Shown in pieces: positions 44,229 to 55,034 of a stretch of DNA of 64,000 bases (positions are counted from its first letter, which is position 1; each line of letters starts with the position of its first letter). The position numbers were made by a program, and so were the translations under genes. Source of the stretch: Providencia hangzhouensis (lineage in GTDB: Bacteria > Pseudomonadota > Gammaproteobacteria > Enterobacterales > Enterobacteriaceae); assembly GCF_029193595.2 (NCBI RefSeq), contig NZ_CP135052.1:4402001-4466000 (forward strand), written 5' to 3'. Below the pieces are notes generated by a model. The model was not told the origin of the DNA, ran no database searches, and saw only the letters and a program-made list of their open reading frames with translations.

Positions 44229-45167
44229 AATATCTACTGTTATAAAATTCACGGCATGTTGAGCAAGCGCCGACTCAAGCCGCTCAAAACCGTTATCCAT
44301 ACTAGCGAAGCGGAAAGTATAGTTTTTTACCGCATCACTTGAACTTAAAATAAACTGAGTAGTACTAAAAAAACCATAAATTTCAACGAAAGCTCCCTGT
44401 TCAATCAGATCTATTATGATATCTTCCGCTGATTGACGTGAATTTATATATTCAATATCTGAAAAGTAATTAGTTAAATCTCTAGGATGAGGGATATAAT
44501 ATTGTATCTCTCTATTTATTATGAAGTTATCTAACTGAGACAATAGTGCGGGGACGTCATTGCTAATCTCATCATAAACTGTACCTAAAAGAATAGATAC
44601 CTTATTGCGTTGTTCTACCTTTTGAGGACAATTAATAAAGGGAATATACTCCGTATTATCTCTTTGCTGTTTAAAAATTGTATAGTGCAACTCAGTATTT
44701 TTAATTAAATCATATTCATGAAGATGCCTACCCTGAAAATAATGCGTCAATTTTTTATATAATGAAGGTTTTACCACTCGTCTTTCGTTAAGCAAGTTAA
44801 AAGCGCCATCATCAAATGTACGAATTCTTTGGTAAACTATTTTAGAAAGGATATGATGTACTAGCGTAACGTCAACATTTGCTAGGTAGACACAATCATA
44901 ATTTTTAGTCGGAAGAATTTTTACAACATCTTTAGCATACAAGTCCCTTTTAAATGTTTTAAAAGGCCTTTGTGGATTAAATTTATTCAAATCGTATAAA
45001 CAAACAACACACTTATTGTTGATATACTTCTCTAAAAAAAACTGATTTTTTGTATTATTCAAATCACCTAAAAATAAGACAGCTGAATCTTTATTTTCTT
45101 TTTTTTCTAATAGCTTGCCTACTATTCTTAGCTGTAAAATAGTCATACAAATGAATAACTGCATCAT
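44220..45167 (-). CDS. GT52 family glycosyltransferase (Lst sialyltransferase-like)
   Basis: A 315-residue protein that aligns by eye along its length with Neisseria LPS alpha-2,3-sialyltransferase Lst. Matching blocks are the N-terminal hydrophobic CMTILQLRIV, IRTFDDGAFNLL, ELHYTIFK, VSILLGTVYDE, IQYYIPHPRD and IYGFFSTTQFIL. The His of PHPR, the proposed catalytic acid in Lst, is kept; the proposed base Asp after LLG appears shifted by one residue. GT52 members use CMP-sialic acid or other donors. It is downstream of waaA and the GT39 gene on the same strand, so a core-modifying role is likely. The donor is unknown. Confidence 0.75.
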   Translation of the reverse strand: MMQLFICMTILQLRIVGKLLEKKENKDSAVLFLGDLNNTKNQFFLEKYINNKCVVCLYDLNKFNPQRPFKTFKRDLYAKDVVKILPTKNYDCVYLANVDVTLVHHILSKIVYQRIRTFDDGAFNLLNERRVVKPSLYKKLTHYFQGRHLHEYDLIKNTELHYTIFKQQRDNTEYIPFINCPQKVEQRNKVSILLGTVYDEISNDVPALLSQLDNFIINREIQYYIPHPRDLTNYFSDIEYINSRQSAEDIIIDLIEQGAFVEIYGFFSTTQFILSSSDAVKNYTFRFASMDNGFERLESALAQHAVNFITVDISK

Positions 45168-45333
45168 TTTTCCCTACCTATTATTTTGCGACATTTTAAC
45201 ATAGAACCCTTGATGCGAGTAGAGAGAGCTATACATTCTAATACCTTTCAGCTAATACTATAGAAAATAAAACAAAATTAAAGCATTTAAGATAAAAGTA
45301 GATACATACAAAAATATATACCTACTTTTTCAA

Positions 45334-46791
45334 TTACTGAGGCGCAATAAACCCAAAGCACATGGTTTCAGGTTCTGCATCTGGCTCAGAACGATAAATC
45401 ACATCTTCTTTTTCTATCGTAAACTGTGGCCAGAACTTACGAACCTTAGCAAAGTTTTCATGGGCGCAATCATCGTATTTTTTACCCAGTAATAAAGCAC
45501 CATGTTGACGAATTTCAGCTTCCGTAATCTCACGGTTATACACATTCGGTGGCATATGCTTTTCCATAGACCAAGGCTGAATGACGTGTGGCCTGTCCTT
45601 GCCATAAATAATAAACCATTGGTACTGATTATCTTCGCCACCGACATATTTTACAGGTGTGTTATAACGTTCATACCAACGCTGTTCCCCATCTGCAATT
45701 AAGGTTTTAACACCAATAAATTTTTGCCCCGCTCCACGAATATTCGCAGCCTGAACGGTAATATAACCAACTACCACTAAAACACCAAAAATTGCAAAAC
45801 CCACTAATGACTTCTTAAACGGTTTTCTTGGCATTTCTATTATTGAGCCAACAAATAGCGGTGCGCTGATAGCCATAAATGGCTGCAGCCATTCAGTTAT
45901 TCGACCACCATCGTGGAAAGAGAACCAGCCATATATCACCACTAATGGAAATAAAATAATGAAGTTAGCCATGCGGTTAGGCAACGCTTTAGGCCACCCT
46001 AGCTTTCCACCACAGCTATAAACGACAATCGCCGCAATCACTAATGGGTAAAACACGCTTAGTGCCGCTTGTGTGGTGTGAAGATTAAACCCAGGGTCGA
46101 TTTGTGAATCCACCCATTTGAAAGCCGAAAAGTCCGTTGCCATCAACCAAAAGAAATTTGGCAATACCAAAGCAAACCACAATGCAATCGCAAGGTAAAA
46201 AACAGGATGACGGTAACTTTGGCGAACCTGTTTCACAAATATAGTTAACAAGAAAACAGACCCAACTAGCGCCAATGTTGAGTATTTCCCCATTGTTGCA
46301 AGGCCTGCAAATAAGGCAAATGGTAACCACCATACTGGGTTATCATCAACCGCACGTAAAAAGAAATAAATAACCCAAGGCCATAATGTCACTAGAATAT
46401 AGTTATCATTATAAGGAATGATATCGAAATTAATGACACCTGATAAATTCAACATTAGCATTGCAAACCAAGCGAAATCGCGACGCCCAGTTAAACGGAA
46501 GGCTAGTTTCCATACCCCAAGTAAGCCAAATGCAATACCCACAAAATGACTAAAATACCAATAAAAACTATAGGGGATATCGAGGTAAATTGCAGGCCAC
46601 ATCATTACACCAACAAACCATGGGTTTTTAGGTGATCCCCACTCCCCATTCATTCCCCAATTCACTGCTTCTACTGTGTCATAAGGTACGGTAGGGTCGA
46701 AATAAAAACTCGCTAAGATCCAAACTATGGCATAGCTTATGACCCATACATAAACATATTTATTTGAAATTGATTGATTAATGGCTGGCAT
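45334..46791 (-). CDS. Membrane glycosyltransferase of the GT39/ArnT-like (GT-C) family
   Basis: A 485-residue inner-membrane protein with about ten membrane helices and a C-terminal soluble domain (about 345-485). The first periplasmic loop carries acidic residues (YDTVEAVNWG) in the position of the catalytic Asp/Glu of PMT/ArnT enzymes, and TMGKYSTLALV is a family-like block. Such enzymes use undecaprenyl-phosphate sugars on the periplasmic side. A core decoration, for example uronic acid or aminoarabinose-like sugar, is inferred from its place between waaA and the GT52 gene. The specific sugar is unknown. Confidence 0.78.
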   Translation of the reverse strand: MPAINQSISNKYVYVWVISYAIVWILASFYFDPTVPYDTVEAVNWGMNGEWGSPKNPWFVGVMMWPAIYLDIPYSFYWYFSHFVGIAFGLLGVWKLAFRLTGRRDFAWFAMLMLNLSGVINFDIIPYNDNYILVTLWPWVIYFFLRAVDDNPVWWLPFALFAGLATMGKYSTLALVGSVFLLTIFVKQVRQSYRHPVFYLAIALWFALVLPNFFWLMATDFSAFKWVDSQIDPGFNLHTTQAALSVFYPLVIAAIVVYSCGGKLGWPKALPNRMANFIILFPLVVIYGWFSFHDGGRITEWLQPFMAISAPLFVGSIIEMPRKPFKKSLVGFAIFGVLVVVGYITVQAANIRGAGQKFIGVKTLIADGEQRWYERYNTPVKYVGGEDNQYQWFIIYGKDRPHVIQPWSMEKHMPPNVYNREITEAEIRQHGALLLGKKYDDCAHENFAKVRKFWPQFTIEKEDVIYRSEPDAEPETMCFGFIAPQ

Positions 46792-46990
46792 ATAGTCTTA
46801 GAAAGATAAGCAAAAGTTCCAACATTCCATTTGGATACTACTCTAATAGTAATAAACCAAATCGAATGACTCTATAATAAACGAGGCAGTGTACTATAGT
46901 TTAAATGCAATACTAGGATGTGCCAGAAAATATTCACAATCTATTGTTGTAATGTTCAAGTTAATATTCAAAAAAAGACATTACTTGGCA

Positions 46991-48271
46991 TTATTGCTCT
47001 CGCGGAGGCAAATAGGGTTGCAATAGTTTTAATAATCTTTGAAGGGCACCTTGGTTCTCATGAAGAACTTCGGCGGCATGACGTCCATAATATAACCGGT
47101 AATCTTCATCAGAAAGCAAACTCGTCACGGCTTGAGCCATAGATTCACTGTCTGTCACCGTAATTAAGCCATCTGCTTGAGTCAGTTTTCCGCAAATATC
47201 TTTAAAATTAAATGTGTGAGGCCCCATTAACACAGGTAGCGCATGGGCTGCGGCTTCGAGTGGGTTATGCCCCCCAGTTTCGACCAAACTTCCCCCAACA
47301 AAGGCAATATCCGCAATTCCATATAGCAACATCAATTCGCCCATGGTATCGCCAATCACCACTTGGACATCTGCAGTAGGGATCGTATTGGCACTACGAC
47401 GAATAAACGTTAAACCGGCTTTTTGAGTTAATTCTTCCGCTTTTGCAAAGCGTTCAGGGTGACGCGGTACTAAAATTAATAATAGATCAGGAAATCGTTT
47501 TAATAACTGTTGATGTGTTTCTAAAACAATGGCTTCTTCACCCTCATGAGTGCTAGTCGCTATCCAAACTGGGCGATGTGCTGCCCATTGGCGGCGTAAA
47601 GTTATTGCCCTGACAGCTAATTCAGGCGTTACAGAGATATCAAACTTCAGGCTCCCTGTTACACTCAATTGCATCCGCCGCAACCCTAATTGAACGAAAC
47701 GTTCACCATCTTCCTGATGTTGTGCTGCGACCATAGTGACATTACGTAGCATACGTTTCACAAAGCTACCGAGCTTTTGATACCCAGCAGCAGAGCGCTC
47801 AGAAAGTCTCGCATTTGCAATAACCAATGGAATTTTACGTTTATACAATTGGTTAATCATGTTTGGCCATAATTCAGTTTCCATAATGATCACAAGTTTT
47901 GGGTCGACTTGTTTCAGGAAACGACGCATAGAACCAGGGAGGTCATAAGGTAAATAGACGTGGTCAACATCGTCGCCAAATGCAGAAAGAACACGCTCTG
48001 AGCCAGTTGGCGTCATTGTTGTTACTGTAATTGGCAGAGACGGATAGTGATGGCGAAGTGCACGGACTAGTGGAACGGCTGCAAGAGTTTCCCCGACAGA
48101 AACTGAATGTAATAAAATGCCTTGAGGTTTTACTTTTCCTGCACAAAAGCCGTAACGTTCGCCCCAACGTTTACGATACGCAGGCGCTTTACGGCTGCGC
48201 AGCAATAGGCGAACCCATATAAATGGCTGGATAAGATAAAGAAGTACCTGATATAAACGCAGCAATAACAT
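46991..48271 (-). CDS. waaA: Kdo transferase
   Basis: A 426-residue GT30 enzyme that adds two Kdo residues to lipid IVA. One N-terminal membrane helix is followed by RKAPAYRKRWGERYGF and HSVSVGETLAAVPLVRALR; PVWIATSTHEGEE and the FVGGSLVETGGHNPLEAAA donor site are nearly as in E. coli. An in-frame ATG seven codons upstream exists; the start used matches E. coli. Unlike E. coli, it is transcribed away from coaD and heads a group with the GT39 and GT52 genes. Confidence 0.96.
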   Translation of the reverse strand: MLLLRLYQVLLYLIQPFIWVRLLLRSRKAPAYRKRWGERYGFCAGKVKPQGILLHSVSVGETLAAVPLVRALRHHYPSLPITVTTMTPTGSERVLSAFGDDVDHVYLPYDLPGSMRRFLKQVDPKLVIIMETELWPNMINQLYKRKIPLVIANARLSERSAAGYQKLGSFVKRMLRNVTMVAAQHQEDGERFVQLGLRRMQLSVTGSLKFDISVTPELAVRAITLRRQWAAHRPVWIATSTHEGEEAIVLETHQQLLKRFPDLLLILVPRHPERFAKAEELTQKAGLTFIRRSANTIPTADVQVVIGDTMGELMLLYGIADIAFVGGSLVETGGHNPLEAAAHALPVLMGPHTFNFKDICGKLTQADGLITVTDSESMAQAVTSLLSDEDYRLYYGRHAAEVLHENQGALQRLLKLLQPYLPPREQ

Positions 48272-48393
48272 TCGATCTGATTCACTTACCAAAATTGGCG
48301 CTATCTTACCATAAAGCTCAGATAAAAGTGTGCAGAATATGCACCTAAAAATAGCAGTAAAATCTTATCTACAGTTGCAACCATGCTAGATAG

Positions 48394-48948
<555 letters not shown>

Positions 48949-48957
48949 TAAAACGCA

Positions 48958-49767
48958 CTATTTTTGACACTGCGGACAAAAGAAAGTACTGCGTTGCCCC
49001 TGTTTAATGCTTTCTATTGGCGTACCACACATTGAGCAGGGTTCCCCCTTTTTCCCATAAACAAACAATTCTTGGGCAAAGTAACCCGGCTTACCATCCG
49101 ACTGTAAAAAATCTTTTAGTGTCGTGCCGCCTTGCTCAATGGAGCGTTGTAACACCTTTTTGATCTGTTGCACGAGTTCAGTAATTTCAGCCAATGTTAA
49201 TGTATTAGTGATTTTTTCAGGTGATATTTTCGTCGCAAATAATGCTTCATTGGCATAAATATTACCCACACCAACAACCACTTTGTTATCCATTAACCAC
49301 GGCTTAACGGCCACTTTTTTCTTTTGCGCTAATTCATAAAGATATTGGGGATTAAAGGCATCTGATAATGGCTCAGGTCCTAAGTGTGCAAGTACCGAAC
49401 TGTTTTCTAAATCATCACACCAGAGCCATGCGCCAAAACGACGAGGGTCCGTATAGCGCAGCACTTTGCCATCTCGCATAACTAAATCTACATGGTCATG
49501 TTTTTCTTCAGGTAATTCTTCGGTCAAAATACGCACACTACCAGACATTCCCAAATGAACAATAATCCAACCTGTTTGCAATTCAATCAGTAGATATTTG
49601 GCCCGACGTTGGACACTCAGAACCGCTTCATCTGATAAGCTTTTAATTTGTTCACTGACCGGCCAACGTAATCGACTGTTGCGTACAACTGCGTAAGAGA
49701 TTGTATTTCCGACTAAATGTGGTTCTATTCCACGGCGGCTGGTTTCAACTTCTGGTAGTTCTGGCAT
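48958..49767 (-). CDS. mutM: Formamidopyrimidine-DNA glycosylase
   Basis: A 269-residue base-excision repair enzyme that removes 8-oxoguanine. The catalytic Pro2-Glu3 requires the start [13 protein letters not shown], so the ATG four codons upstream is not used. The middle carries the helix-two-turn-helix region ([14 protein letters not shown]), and the C-terminal zinc finger is CSMCGTPI...FFCPQCQK with four cysteines. It is the last gene downstream of the waaQ-to-waaK series. Confidence 0.97.
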   Translation of the reverse strand: MPELPEVETSRRGIEPHLVGNTISYAVVRNSRLRWPVSEQIKSLSDEAVLSVQRRAKYLLIELQTGWIIVHLGMSGSVRILTEELPEEKHDHVDLVMRDGKVLRYTDPRRFGAWLWCDDLENSSVLAHLGPEPLSDAFNPQYLYELAQKKKVAVKPWLMDNKVVVGVGNIYANEALFATKISPEKITNTLTLAEITELVQQIKKVLQRSIEQGGTTLKDFLQSDGKPGYFAQELFVYGKKGEPCSMCGTPIESIKQGQRSTFFCPQCQK

Positions 49768-49788
49768 ATATAAACTCACATTTTTTGC

Positions 49789-50934
49789 TTAGGGATACCA
49801 TTTTGCAATCACCCTCATGAGCTCATCTTTAACAATTTCCCAAGTGAAATTATCATAAGCATGTTTTTTGGCATGATAGGCTATTTTTTGACTATCTGGG
49901 TGCTCTAATGCACTAGTAATATCCTCAGCCATACTTAAAGGCGAAAGCGGCTCCCTGAAAATAAACCCAGTTTCATTATGGGAAATAAATTCCACCATTG
50001 CCCCTCGCTGGCTTGCTATCACAGGACGACCAGAAGCCATTGCTTCAAGTGCAACCATACAAAATGATTCTGGCTCAATAGAAGGAACGACAATAACATC
50101 CCCGAGAGCATAATAGTGTCTAATTTTTTCAGGATGAACCTCACCTAAACAAATACACTGCTCACCCAAAATTTTTGCAAAATTTTTTACTTCGTTTTGA
50201 TATTGCGCCAACTCACCTTTTGCTGTCGTATTTAGGTCTCCCACAATGACAAGTTTATAGTTAGGATCCGCTTTAAATAAAACTTGACATGCTCGCATTA
50301 ATTCAAGCAGCCCTTTGCCTTTAGCAGTTCGTCCAACAAATAAAACAATTTTATCTTCCGCTGTTAACCCAAAATCCTCACGTTTGACCTCTGGAGGCTG
50401 AGCATAAATTTCACCATCAAACCCATTACGGACCACCTCAATATGCGCATTTGGTAAACGTTCTCTATACCAATTTTTCATAAAATGGCTTGGCACAATG
50501 ATTTTTATGTCTTCAGGGACATCTTTAGGCTCGTACAAATTATGCATGTGTAACACAACATTATTATGTCCTTCTTTCTTAATTATTTTTTTGAAGGATT
50601 TAATATGATTGTGAACAAAAATAACACTTTCATTCGGGTTTGGCGAAAATTGGTGTTTAATTTTGACAATTCTATCGGCATAAGAATATGGATCTAACCT
50701 TGTCCATTTCTTAAATAGTCTTGTATACACTTTTCCAAACTTAATACGCTCAATTTCACAATACTTATTAACAACAGAATGAGCGCTATACCCATCATTT
50801 CGTATACAAACGATTCGGTTTTCAATGTCTAATCGTTTGGCGATGTTGTACATCCACGATTCAATTGCTGCCGCACTTTTAGGCGGTATAGAAAATATAG
50901 GGGAAACTGTTAAGATAATTTTATTAATCATCAT
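49789..50934 (-). CDS. waaK: GT4 LPS-core glycosyltransferase, WaaK-like
   Basis: A 381-residue GT-B retaining enzyme. It resembles WaaK (RfaK), the UDP-GlcNAc:LPS outer-core alpha-1,2-transferase, along its length: MINKIILTVSPIFSIPPKSAAAIE, YTRLFKKWTRLDPY, VVLHMHN, VGRTAKGKGLLELM and VPSIEPESFCMVALEAMASGRPVIA, the last holding the EX7E motif. The start used is a tandem ATG one base after the stop of the GT8 gene. It is the last gene of the core operon. The acceptor in this core may differ from Salmonella. Confidence 0.85.
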   Translation of the reverse strand: MMINKIILTVSPIFSIPPKSAAAIESWMYNIAKRLDIENRIVCIRNDGYSAHSVVNKYCEIERIKFGKVYTRLFKKWTRLDPYSYADRIVKIKHQFSPNPNESVIFVHNHIKSFKKIIKKEGHNNVVLHMHNLYEPKDVPEDIKIIVPSHFMKNWYRERLPNAHIEVVRNGFDGEIYAQPPEVKREDFGLTAEDKIVLFVGRTAKGKGLLELMRACQVLFKADPNYKLVIVGDLNTTAKGELAQYQNEVKNFAKILGEQCICLGEVHPEKIRHYYALGDVIVVPSIEPESFCMVALEAMASGRPVIASQRGAMVEFISHNETGFIFREPLSPLSMAEDITSALEHPDSQKIAYHAKKHAYDNFTWEIVKDELMRVIAKWYP

Positions 50935-50935
50935 A

Positions 50936-51952
50936 TTATTTTCTTTTTTTTGCGTATTTTTCAAACAAATAGCAAATGCCCGACAAAATACCTGATAAAT
51001 AAGCACCTCGCTTTAATAGGTGCTTATATTCTTTTTTCCTTTCAACAAATTTAGTGGCATGTTTTAAATCATCCTTTGTCCAAGGTGATTGTGCTAATGC
51101 TTTATAAAAAGGCTGAGAAGAAGGATAGTTCGCCCACTTATGCCAAGGCTTACTCACACCCGTGTAATGAATTAAAACTGTTTCGGGTGTAATAATAGTT
51201 TGATATTTTTGATGGGTTCGGTCATACAGTTCATTTTTTAGTGTATAAACCGTATTAAACTTCTGATTAAGTAGTATCAGGTCATTTCTTAAAATAAGGT
51301 TTAATACATCTTGGTCTGGGTATTTAAACCGTTGTTTCGCATTTTCTGCAGATAACAATTCGAAACATTGCTGAGTAATTCGTTTTTCGTGCCATTCTTT
51401 TAAGTTCACAAACATTACACCCGAGTTAAAATAGGTCTCAGTTAACTTTGGAATGTGAAGCCGTGTTTCACTTTTTGTCCTTACGCCAATGTTATCGGCA
51501 ATAACACCACATACTTTATCTTTAATTAAATCAGCCGCCAAATTCAATTGGCCATTACAGATAACATCCGCATCCAAATATAAAGCAAAATCATAATCTT
51601 TCGAGAGATAATCTAAAGCAACTAACCGAAAATACATTGCTGAGGACCAAATATCAGAAACTGGTAATGTTTTTAGTAATTGATTATCCAATTCATAAAT
51701 ATGAAATTCAGCTGGAAACTGATGAGAAATAACCTTCAGCTTATCTAAAAAGCTAGGGCGGGCTTTATCTAAAAAATAATGAAATCTGAAGAACGTATTT
51801 GGGTTATTAATAAGTAAAGAGACCGCTGAAACACCCGCACCAAACTGATAGTTTTCATCCGAACCATAAATAACATCAAGACATGGTAAAGAGGTATTAC
51901 TAGCATTAGCCCCCTCATTTAGCAGATATTTATTTGTTATCAAGTTATTCAT
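50936..51952 (-). CDS. GT8 LPS-core glycosyltransferase (WaaJ/WaaO-like)
   Basis: A 338-residue retaining GT-A enzyme. YGSDENYQFGAGVSAVSLL at about 29-47 and the metal-binding LYLDADV (DxD) at about 127 are GT8 motifs; FNSGVMFVNL and DQDVLN follow, and HYTGVSKPWHKWANYP is the C-terminal acceptor/UDP block. It would add a hexose of the outer core. Its start overlaps the waaL stop by eight bases. A second GT8 gene lies upstream of waaL; which bond each makes cannot be told. Confidence 0.88.
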   Translation of the reverse strand: MNNLITNKYLLNEGANASNTSLPCLDVIYGSDENYQFGAGVSAVSLLINNPNTFFRFHYFLDKARPSFLDKLKVISHQFPAEFHIYELDNQLLKTLPVSDIWSSAMYFRLVALDYLSKDYDFALYLDADVICNGQLNLAADLIKDKVCGVIADNIGVRTKSETRLHIPKLTETYFNSGVMFVNLKEWHEKRITQQCFELLSAENAKQRFKYPDQDVLNLILRNDLILLNQKFNTVYTLKNELYDRTHQKYQTIITPETVLIHYTGVSKPWHKWANYPSSQPFYKALAQSPWTKDDLKHATKFVERKKEYKHLLKRGAYLSGILSGICYLFEKYAKKRK

Positions 51953-53183
51953 GGCACACTCTCTTCTGCTTGGTTGAACTATGCCCCATCATAGCGATTA
52001 AAAAACCCAAAAGAACACCTAAGGGTTTAAGGTCGACTTGTTCAAACATTCCACGAACCAGATAAAAGCCAATAAGACTTAACAACAATGCAATGAAGGA
52101 AAAGTAAATTTCCGGTTCATCAGACCTATTTTTAATCCCTTGCATTGAGGAATAGCACATTGACAAAAATACCGCACTAAATATCGCTAACCCTGCAATA
52201 CCCGCACCAAACCAAATATAAAGCCAAATATTATGGGGACCGATAGAGTATCTAGCGACCCATTCAGGATAATGTTTAACTACACTGTTGTATTTCTCAT
52301 GATAAATTTCATCACCAACCCCATAGCCAATAATTGGGTTTTCTAGTATAAGCTCAAAAGCGGTTCCTTGGGTTCCATTAGTATAACGGTGAGAGCTATC
52401 TGTCTGCTCCAGCTTATAAAATAGTTTTTTACTTGTTTCTGGATAAATTAGTTTAATTGAAATAAGTGAAACTAATGAAAGGCATAATACAACCCCAATT
52501 AGCTTCCAGGGTCGTTTAAAACATAAAAATAATAACCCAGCGGCTGCAACTGTAACCCATGCCCCCCGAGCTAGCGTTCCAAGCAAAACAAACAGAAATA
52601 CAATACTTAAAATATAGAAATAAATAATTTTAGATTTAGGCAATAAATACCAAAGAATAGGAAGTATTGGAAAGAAAAAAACTAACGCATCCGAAACATG
52701 CCTAAAATCATAGGTAGTAAACGGCAAGATATCCTGCTGATAAGCTATATAGTAGCGGTATAACTCAACAAGTAAAACTAAGGCTAACGATGCAGTAAAA
52801 CTCGTTAATAATAGTTTTGAAATATCTTTTAGGCTTTCTCTATATAAAATAATCGGCAATAAAAGAGATAAACTTAGTATTCCATAATTTAATAAATTAT
52901 TGTTGAGGGTCTTAATCGATACACTTGGTATGTCCGAATAAGTTACTGATATATAAAGAAAGACAGAAAAAGCACCAACCAAATATAATAGCTTATTATT
53001 TAATTTTTCCAACACTTTTTTTGTATCTAAGGATAGATAAACCAAAGATGTCGCTATCATCAAATAGAACAGAATATGCTTATATCTCGTTACATTTTCT
53101 ACAAAAAAAAGAACAACAAAAATTAGTACCAAAGTCTTGTTATACTTTGAGAGAATACTTTCATTTCTTTCTAAAAAAGACAT
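51945..53183 (-). CDS. waaL: O-antigen ligase
   Basis: A 412-residue inner-membrane protein with about 11 helices, of the Wzy_C/O-antigen ligase superfamily. The large periplasmic loop after helix 9 (about 265-330, including NPIIGYGVGDE and ARYSIGPHNIWLYIWFGAG) carries the His expected of ligases; RGAWVTVAAAGLLFL is the conserved Arg-containing helix. It joins undecaprenyl-linked O-polysaccharide to the core. Identity rests on topology and position inside the core operon. Confidence 0.85.
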   Translation of the reverse strand: MSFLERNESILSKYNKTLVLIFVVLFFVENVTRYKHILFYLMIATSLVYLSLDTKKVLEKLNNKLLYLVGAFSVFLYISVTYSDIPSVSIKTLNNNLLNYGILSLSLLLPIILYRESLKDISKLLLTSFTASLALVLLVELYRYYIAYQQDILPFTTYDFRHVSDALVFFFPILPILWYLLPKSKIIYFYILSIVFLFVLLGTLARGAWVTVAAAGLLFLCFKRPWKLIGVVLCLSLVSLISIKLIYPETSKKLFYKLEQTDSSHRYTNGTQGTAFELILENPIIGYGVGDEIYHEKYNSVVKHYPEWVARYSIGPHNIWLYIWFGAGIAGLAIFSAVFLSMCYSSMQGIKNRSDEPEIYFSFIALLLSLIGFYLVRGMFEQVDLKPLGVLLGFLIAMMGHSSTKQKRVCHE

Positions 53184-53201
53184 AACTTACCCAATTATTA
53201 T

Positions 53202-54212
53202 TTAACTTAGTTTAACCCAGAAATACTGGAGATTATTTTTTATCCCAGAGAAAACCTTTCCTTGGTTAAACATATGCTTCGCACAATAACGCAAATGATT
53301 ACTGCTTTTAGCCTTCAGTAATGGAATATCTTTCCAAGGCGATACGTCCTTTGCACTAATAAAGGGTTGAGCTGTTGGATAATTCGCCCACTCATGCCAA
53401 GGCTTAGTTGGGCCAATATAATGAATCAATACCGTTTCAGGCGTGATTGGGTTTTCTTTTTTGCCTTTTTGCAGCTCATAATTGATGCTGTATTGAGTGT
53501 TATATTTGCCATCAAGGTAAATGACTTTCCCTGTTAATAGCATATTTAAAATGTCTTGGTCTAAATAGGATAATTTTGCTTTCACAGCATCTTGGGAAAG
53601 TAAATCCATTGCTTTAGTTGAGATATCAAATTTTGACCAATTCACTAAATTTAAAACTAAAAACCCTGCATTAAAATACCCCGAAGCAATACTTGGGACT
53701 CCTAGAGCATCAGCTCTTTTTTGCCACCAATTGCGATCCCTTTCAGGCACAACAGCAGCGATTTCATCATCTTTAAATTGAATATTTAGCAATGGCTGCA
53801 GCGTTCCTTGGCACATAATATCTGCATCCATATAGATCATTCTATTTAACTGGTTTGAAAAGTAGTCCGCAATAATAAACCTAAAATAAGTTGCATATGA
53901 CCAATTTTTGGTACTTGGAAGCGATTTAAGCTGTTCACAGTCAACTAAATAAACTTTAATACTCGTCTTATATTGCTCAGCGAGCTGTTTAAATAATTTA
54001 TTTTGCTCATCATCAAAATAGTCAGTAAATACATGAAATGAAAAAGAGATATCAGGATTGGTTTTCAATAAAGAAGCAATCGAGATCCCACAACCATATA
54101 GAAAATTACGGTCAATCCCATAGGAAATATGTAAGCTATCATTATTAACAATCGCATCAGATGACGATAAATCAATTTGTTGTGTAACCGCATTTTCTTT
54201 ATTGAAGAACAT
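53202..54212 (-). CDS. GT8 LPS-core glycosyltransferase (WaaI/WaaO-like)
   Basis: A 336-residue retaining GT-A enzyme. ISYGIDRNFLYGCGISIASLL at about 29-49, IYMDADIMCQG with DxD at about 125, FNAGFLVLNL, DQDILNMLL and HYIGPTKPWHEWANYP are the family blocks. It is clearly paralogous to the GT8 gene downstream of waaL. By analogy with E. coli and Salmonella cores it would add the first hexose after the WaaG-dependent glucose. It is preceded by an AGAGAG ribosome binding site. Confidence 0.88.
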   Translation of the reverse strand: MFFNKENAVTQQIDLSSSDAIVNNDSLHISYGIDRNFLYGCGISIASLLKTNPDISFSFHVFTDYFDDEQNKLFKQLAEQYKTSIKVYLVDCEQLKSLPSTKNWSYATYFRFIIADYFSNQLNRMIYMDADIMCQGTLQPLLNIQFKDDEIAAVVPERDRNWWQKRADALGVPSIASGYFNAGFLVLNLVNWSKFDISTKAMDLLSQDAVKAKLSYLDQDILNMLLTGKVIYLDGKYNTQYSINYELQKGKKENPITPETVLIHYIGPTKPWHEWANYPTAQPFISAKDVSPWKDIPLLKAKSSNHLRYCAKHMFNQGKVFSGIKNNLQYFWVKLS

Positions 54213-54236
54213 TTATATCTCTCTTCTTTCTTTGAC

Positions 54237-55034
54237 TTACAATGACTTTCTAATTGTACGTTCTTTAATTTGTGCAGCTTTGCTTTCCGCTTTAGCGATC
54301 AATGACGCTTCCTGTTGCAAAATATCTCGTAGCGATAAGCCAAAGTAGACTTTCATAAAACGAAGAACATCACGCTGAGTGAGCCCAATATTTAATGATG
54401 AATAATATAAACCAATTAAGTCTTTATTTCGCCAACGAATTGGAACAGAATTTCTGAGTTGTGCTCTGTGCAAATCAATAACCGATATTTTTAGCTGCTC
54501 TTCATTTCCCGTAAATGGCAAATGCAGTAAAAAATGGCAAATATAACAATCACGATGGTTAATACCCGTTGCGTGCATTTTACGCACCATTTTCGCGACC
54601 CGACGAATAATCATTTGCTTGGTACTGAAAGTTGGCGGGTTATCTAACCAATTTGCACAATAATCTTCCAAACTCACCGTCGGGGTCAAATCTTCAGTAA
54701 TAATAAAGGAGTGGCGACGAAGAGGATTAACCCCTTTTTGCCCGAACGCCCGGCCATTCATAGTATCCACTCCAACTTGGGTAAGTTGATGAATAGCATT
54801 CCACTCTCTATCAGCCCCTAATACCGGCAACCGAAAAGATAATAAGTTTTTAAGGACTTCTTTCAGTGTAGTCCCATAATGAATTTTTATAAAATAGCTA
54901 CGCCCTTCAAGTTCAAAACGCAGCGTTTTACGTGTCTCTAACGCACGAAAAACTTCACCTTGTAACTTATCAGCTTCGATAAAGGGATCTTTATTTTTCC
55001 ATAATTCACTAAAAGGGGTTTTTAACTCAATCAT
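54237..55034 (-). CDS. waaP: LPS core heptose(I) kinase
   Basis: A 265-residue kinase that phosphorylates heptose I of the inner core, needed for outer-membrane stability. It is close to E. coli WaaP throughout: [18 protein letters not shown], the catalytic [18 protein letters not shown] (HRD) at about 158-175, and the metal-binding [12 protein letters not shown]. The end, [13 protein letters not shown], is also conserved. Start overlaps waaG's stop by four bases. Confidence 0.96.
   Translation of the reverse strand: MIELKTPFSELWKNKDPFIEADKLQGEVFRALETRKTLRFELEGRSYFIKIHYGTTLKEVLKNLLSFRLPVLGADREWNAIHQLTQVGVDTMNGRAFGQKGVNPLRRHSFIITEDLTPTVSLEDYCANWLDNPPTFSTKQMIIRRVAKMVRKMHATGINHRDCYICHFLLHLPFTGNEEQLKISVIDLHRAQLRNSVPIRWRNKDLIGLYYSSLNIGLTQRDVLRFMKVYFGLSLRDILQQEASLIAKAESKAAQIKERTIRKSL

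Noticed and set aside
46918..47142. A 74-codon rightward frame at the 3' end of waaA
   Set aside because: It overlaps the conserved C-terminus of waaA on the other strand and shows no protein features.
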